DNA from: Asaia bogorensis
GTDB lineage: Bacteria; Pseudomonadota; Alphaproteobacteria; Reyranellales; Reyranellaceae
Reading direction: 5' to 3'
Length of the DNA stretch: 64,000 nucleotides
NCBI GenBank assembly: GCA_945889625.1
Contig: CAMDCE010000012.1
Location: 38,479-102,478 of the forward strand
This document shows, one piece after another, positions 60,648 through 64,000 of this stretch (position 1 is its first letter; every line of letters starts with the position of its first letter). Under the pieces are notes generated by a model, which was given only the letters and a program-made list of their open reading frames with translations, was not told the origin of the DNA and did no database searches. Position numbers and translations under genes: made by a program.

Positions 60648-61484
60648 GTGGAGCTCACCGACGTCGCGGCGGCGTTGCTGAGTGCACTCCTGCACGCCGG
60701 CTGGAACGCCGCCGTCAAGAACAGCCACAATCCGACACAGACGATGACGGCGCAAATGCTGCTGAGCGCGATCATCGTGCTGCCGGGGTTTCTGTGGGTC
60801 GGCCTGCCCGATCCCAAGGCCTGGATCTGGATCGCGGCCTCGACGCTGGTGAACGTCGTCACCGTATCGGCGCTGCTGCGCGCCTACGAGCTGGGCGGCT
60901 TCGGCATCGTCTATCCGGTGGCGCGCGCCGTGGCGGTCCTGCTCGTGGTGCCGCTGGCGACGGGATTTGCCGGCGAGCGCATCGGCACGCTTGCCCTTGC
61001 AGGCATCGTCATCATCGCCGTTGCCCTGGGCGTGCTCGCCTACGATGCGACACGCGACCATGCCGCGAGCTTGCACGCGCTGGCCTGGACGCTCGCAGCA
61101 GGGCTCGGCACGGCGGCCTATGTGCTGTGCGATGCGCAGGGCGTGCGCGCGGCGGGATCGCCGCTGGCCTACGGCTTTGCCGTCTCGATCACCAACGCGA
61201 TGGCGATGTGCTGGCGCCAGCGGCACTCCGGGCCACCATGGCGGCAGGTCGCCGGGCAATGGAAAGTCGCGGTGCCGGCGGCCCTGGCGTCGACCGTTTC
61301 CTACCTGCTCATCCTCTGGGTGTGGAGCCACGCGTCGATCGCGCCGACGGCGGCACTGCGCGACACCAGCGCCATCTTCGCCGTGCTGATCGCCATCAGC
61401 TGGCTCAAGGAGCCTTTTACGCGGACCCGCATCGCCGCGGTGCTGCTGGCCGCCTCTGCGGTGCCGCTGCTGCGCCTGGGCTAG
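60648..61484 (+). CDS. EamA/DMT-family transporter
   Basis: 278 residues, GTG start directly abutting the preceding stop. Ten predicted membrane helices come in two EamA repeats (AALLSALLHAGWNAAVKNSH near the N-terminus; SWLKEPFTRTRIAAVLLAA near the C-terminus). It probably exports a small metabolite, possibly a product linked to the preceding dehydrogenase. It overlaps the convergent YdcF-like gene by four bases. Confidence 0.9.
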   Translation: MELTDVAAALLSALLHAGWNAAVKNSHNPTQTMTAQMLLSAIIVLPGFLWVGLPDPKAWIWIAASTLVNVVTVSALLRAYELGGFGIVYPVARAVAVLLVVPLATGFAGERIGTLALAGIVIIAVALGVLAYDATRDHAASLHALAWTLAAGLGTAAYVLCDAQGVRAAGSPLAYGFAVSITNAMAMCWRQRHSGPPWRQVAGQWKVAVPAALASTVSYLLILWVWSHASIAPTAALRDTSAIFAVLIAISWLKEPFTRTRIAAVLLAASAVPLLRLG

Positions 61485-62119
61485 GCCGCGGGATCGACGC
61501 CGAGCGCCACCGGTTTGCCGCCTGCCGCGACCGGCGTCTTCATCCAGACGTCGTAGTAGGCACGCAGCGCCGACGGATAGCGCCGCAGCTCGGTGATGAT
61601 CCTGTAGGAGCGGTCGACGTCGCGTGCCTCGAGGCCCCAGGCCTCGATCCCGTCGCCGCGCGCGAGGTAGATCGCCCGCGCGACATGGAAGCGTTGCGAG
61701 ACGATGACGATGCGCTTCTGCCCGTAGATCGAGCGCACGCGCAGGACCGAGTCATGCGTGCGCACGCCCTGGAAGTCGCGATAGATCGCAGCCGCCGGCA
61801 CGCCGCGCTCGACCAGGCGGTCGCGCATGTAAGTCGGCTCGTCGCCATCGCCGCTGGCGATCAGGTATTTGACACGCCCCGCCTTCCACAAGGCGGCGGC
61901 GGCATCGAGGCGATAGACGAGATAGCGATTCGGCCCGCCCTCCGGCCCGATCGGTGCCGCGCCCAGCACCAGCGCCGCGTCCGCCATCTGCGCACGCACC
62001 GGATCGTCGGTCATGAAGGCCGATGCCTGGACATCCAGCCGGCGATCCAGCAGCCACGCCAGACCGGTGACGCCGGCGGCTGCAACAACGAGCAGGAAGG
62101 CAATCAACAGCACTCGCAC
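61481..62119 (-). CDS. YdcF/SanA-family (DUF218) envelope protein
   Basis: 212 residues. One N-terminal membrane anchor (MRVLLIAFLLVVAAAGVTGL). The DUF218 domain runs from about 45: ADAALVLGAAPIGPEGGPNR, KYLIASGDGDEPTYMRDRLV near 84, and RIVIVSQRFHVARAIYLARG near 138. SanA-like members influence envelope permeability; the biochemical activity is unsettled. It is divergent from the thiamine-diphosphate enzyme gene, 29 bases apart. Confidence 0.9.
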   Translation of the reverse strand: MRVLLIAFLLVVAAAGVTGLAWLLDRRLDVQASAFMTDDPVRAQMADAALVLGAAPIGPEGGPNRYLVYRLDAAAALWKAGRVKYLIASGDGDEPTYMRDRLVERGVPAAAIYRDFQGVRTHDSVLRVRSIYGQKRIVIVSQRFHVARAIYLARGDGIEAWGLEARDVDRSYRIITELRRYPSALRAYYDVWMKTPVAAGGKPVALGVDPAA

Positions 62120-62148
62120 TACGTCTCTCCGATCCCTATAACCACGCC

Positions 62149-63774
62149 ATGTCCCGCCTCAGCACCGCCGAAGCCACCGTCGAAGCGCTCCTGCGCCATG
62201 GCGTCGACACCGTCTATGCCCTGCCCGGCCTGCACAACGATCCACTCTTCGACGCATTCTACCACGTTGCCGACAAACTGCGCGTCATCCATCCACGCCA
62301 CGAGCAGACTGCAGCCTACATGGCGCTGGGCGCCGCCCTCGCCACCGGCAAACCGCAGGCCTTCGCCGTCGTTCCGGGTCCCGGCCTGCTCAATGCCGGT
62401 GCGGCGCTGCTCACCGCCTATGGCATGAACGCACCAGTGATCGGCCTCATCGGCCAGATCCCGCAAGCCGACATCGATCGTGGCCATGGCCACCTGCACG
62501 AGATCCACGACCAGCTCGGCTTGATGCGCCACATCACCAAATGGGCCGAACGCATTCGTGGGCCGCAGGAAGCGCCCGGCCTGGTGGCTGAAGCGATCCA
62601 TCAGGCGACGACCGGTCGGCCAGGCCCCGTCGCTCTCGAATGTGCGCTCGACACCTGGGCCAAGCGCGCCGAAATCGCCTTTCCCGACATGCCGCTGCCA
62701 CGGCCGGCCGACGCTATCGACGATGAGACGATCACGGTGGCTGCAAGAATCCTCGGCACCTCGGAGCGGCCGATCATCGTGGTCGGCGGCGGCGCCATCG
62801 GTGCCGAGGCGGAGATTGCGCAAATTGCAGAGCTGCTCGAGGCGCCGGTCAGTTCCTACCGCCGAGGCCGCGGCGTTATCCCCAGTTCGCATCGCCTGGC
62901 CATCGACATGCCGATCGGCCACCGCTTGTGGAAGGATGCCGACGCCGTCCTCGCGGTCGGCACGCGCTTCCTGATCCAGAACTCAAACTGGGGTATCGAT
63001 GCCAAGCTCAAGGTCGTACGACTAGACATCGACCCCAATGAGCCCGAGCGCTTCCGCAAGCCCGATGTCGCCATCGTGGGCGACGCTGCACCGCAATTGC
63101 GCGCCCTGATCGCCACTCTCGCCAAGCACAATCGCAAGCGCAGCTCCCGCGCCGAAGAACTGAAAGGCCATCGCGCCTGGCTCAGCGAACGGCTGTCGCG
63201 GTTGGAGCCGCAGACGGGATTCCTGAAGGCCATCCGTGCCGCGCTGCCCGAGGACGGCATCTTCGTCGACGAGGTCTCGCAAATCGGCTTCGCTTCGCGC
63301 GTGGCGTTGCCGATCGAAAAGCCGCGCACGTTCCTTTCACCCGGCTACCAGGATAATCTCGGCTGGGGCTTCGGCACCGCTCTCGGCGCCAAGGCCGCGA
63401 TGCCGGACAGGAAGGTCCTGGCAATCGCCGGCGACGGCGGCTTTCTCTATCAGATGGGCGAACTCGCCACGGCGGTGCGCCACAACATCGCCGTCGTGGT
63501 CGTGGTCTTCGACAACGGCGCCTTCGGCAATGTGAAACGCATCCAGCAGCAGCACTACGGCAACCGCCTGATCGCCTCGGACTTGCACAATCCAGACTTC
63601 AGCAAGCTGGCCGAGAGTTTCGGCATCGCCTCCTTCAAGGCGCTCGATCCGCCGCAGCTCGAAGACGCCCTGCGCAAGGCCTTTGCCCTGAACGCGCCGG
63701 CGCTGGTCTGGGTGCCGCACGGCGACGTGCCGAGCCCGTGGGACATGATCATGATGCCTAGGGTGCGCGGCTAG
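62149..63774 (+). CDS. Thiamine diphosphate-dependent enzyme (acetolactate synthase-like)
   Basis: 541 residues with three ThDP-enzyme domains: pyrimidine-binding (1-175, with the catalytic Glu in HPRHEQTAAYMALGAALA near residue 48), central (about 190-320), and diphosphate-binding (about 365-541, with GDGGFLYQMGELATAVRHNI and NGAFGNVKRIQ for Mg/ThDP). The family includes acetolactate synthase, benzoylformate decarboxylase and oxalyl-CoA decarboxylase. No ilvN-type small subunit is adjacent, so a catabolic decarboxylase or lyase is more likely than isoleucine/valine synthesis. Confidence 0.9.
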   Translation: MSRLSTAEATVEALLRHGVDTVYALPGLHNDPLFDAFYHVADKLRVIHPRHEQTAAYMALGAALATGKPQAFAVVPGPGLLNAGAALLTAYGMNAPVIGLIGQIPQADIDRGHGHLHEIHDQLGLMRHITKWAERIRGPQEAPGLVAEAIHQATTGRPGPVALECALDTWAKRAEIAFPDMPLPRPADAIDDETITVAARILGTSERPIIVVGGGAIGAEAEIAQIAELLEAPVSSYRRGRGVIPSSHRLAIDMPIGHRLWKDADAVLAVGTRFLIQNSNWGIDAKLKVVRLDIDPNEPERFRKPDVAIVGDAAPQLRALIATLAKHNRKRSSRAEELKGHRAWLSERLSRLEPQTGFLKAIRAALPEDGIFVDEVSQIGFASRVALPIEKPRTFLSPGYQDNLGWGFGTALGAKAAMPDRKVLAIAGDGGFLYQMGELATAVRHNIAVVVVVFDNGAFGNVKRIQQQHYGNRLIASDLHNPDFSKLAESFGIASFKALDPPQLEDALRKAFALNAPALVWVPHGDVPSPWDMIMMPRVRG

Positions 63775-64000
63775 TGGAGCTTCCCCGCCGCCCGGTCGCC
63801 GTTGTCTTCGACATGGACGGCCTGCTGTTCGACACCGAGGCGCTGTACCAGGAAGCGTTCGGGTTGGCGGTAACCGAGGGTGGCCATGCAATGATAACGC
63901 CCGAAACCTTCCTCGGCATGGTCGGTAGGCCCTGGCCGATCAGCCGCGCCGTCCTGCTCGATAGCTACGGCGCGGACTTTCCCGTCGATGAGCTGGTCGC
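63774..64000 (+). CDS. HAD-superfamily subfamily IA hydrolase, cut by the right edge
   Basis: The first 75 residues are visible, from a GTG overlapping the preceding stop (TAGTG). VAVVFDMDGLLFDTEALYQE contains the intact DxD nucleophile/acid pair, and the following cap region (PETFLGMVGRPW) resembles beta-phosphoglucomutase-like phosphatases. Overlap suggests cotranscription with the ThDP enzyme. The C-terminal motifs lie beyond the window. Confidence 0.85.
   Translation, partial: MELPRRPVAVVFDMDGLLFDTEALYQEAFGLAVTEGGHAMITPETFLGMVGRPWPISRAVLLDSYGADFPVDELV

Noticed and set aside
62149..63774. Naming the ThDP enzyme as acetolactate synthase (ilvB)
   Set aside because: There is no adjacent regulatory subunit or ilv gene, and the family contains many lyases and decarboxylases with the same motifs.

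Overview
The window is GC-rich, densely coding chromosomal DNA, most likely from an alphaproteobacterium. The evidence is a three-gene split proton-translocating transhydrogenase (PntAA/PntAB/PntB), COQ9, a purE-purK-rpsU neighbourhood, a cysG-DUF2849-cysI operon, a dxs-ispA-xseB run, and many branched-chain-type ABC transporters and beta-oxidation genes. A Reyranella/Rhodospirillales- or Rhizobiales-like soil or water organism would fit, but the genus is a guess. I saw no rRNA, tRNA, CRISPR array, integrase or intact insertion sequence. No gap exceeds about 270 bases.

Layout. (1) 1-3.3 kb, minus: sulfite/nitrite assimilation operon (36-residue small ORF, cysG, DUF2849, cysI running off the left edge), divergent from an hsp20 gene at 3.5 kb. 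(2) 4.1-6.2 kb, plus: a small glyoxalase-fold protein, a secreted hypothetical, and a DUF5681/proline-rich pair. (3) 6.2-22.7 kb, minus: a 16.5-kb catabolic block. It has two complete branched-chain-type ABC uptake systems in tandem (one with a LivM-LivG fusion), a GntR regulator, an orphan Bug-type binding protein, an orphan molybdenum hydroxylase large subunit, two fumarylacetoacetate-hydrolase-family enzymes, a two-domain extradiol-dioxygenase-like protein and a carboxymuconolactone-decarboxylase-family protein. Together they look like uptake, hydroxylation, ring cleavage and hydrolysis of an aromatic or heteroaromatic acid. (4) 22.8-31.7 kb: a zinc alcohol dehydrogenase, two RNA methyltransferases, a peroxiredoxin, a GST, and the isoprenoid genes dxs and ispA with xseB. 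(5) 31.9-38.2 kb: an IclR regulator, a probable two-subunit hydroquinone 1,2-dioxygenase, an alpha/beta hydrolase, an RNA 2',3'-cyclic phosphodiesterase-like protein, a 2-keto-4-pentenoate hydratase and GtrA. (6) 38.2-49 kb: a fatty-acid/propionate activation and beta-oxidation cluster (trifunctional-type alpha subunit, thiolase, acyl-CoA dehydrogenase, PaaH-like dehydrogenase, PrpE-like ligase, and an acyl-CoA ligase with a Lys/Ala-rich N-terminal tail). (7) 49-54.5 kb: UbiX-family protein, TIGR02444, two DUF465 proteins, purE, purK, COQ9, rpsU. (8) 54.5-64 kb: an amidohydrolase, two HAD phosphatases, the transhydrogenase operon, a D-2-hydroxyacid dehydrogenase, an EamA exporter, a YdcF-like protein and a thiamine-diphosphate enzyme.

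The least ordinary signals lie outside the large genes. There are three families of interspersed palindromic repeats, one of which punctuates the beta-oxidation cluster. A degenerate second copy of the rpsU 3' end and its terminator lies about 640 bases downstream of the first. An acyl-CoA ligase carries a histone-H1-like tail. A proline-rich protein may have lost or recoded its acidic C-terminus at a +1 frameshift. Several clean dyads look like operators. I found no clearly new multi-gene system. The best candidate for one is the 6-23 kb catabolic block, whose substrate I cannot name.
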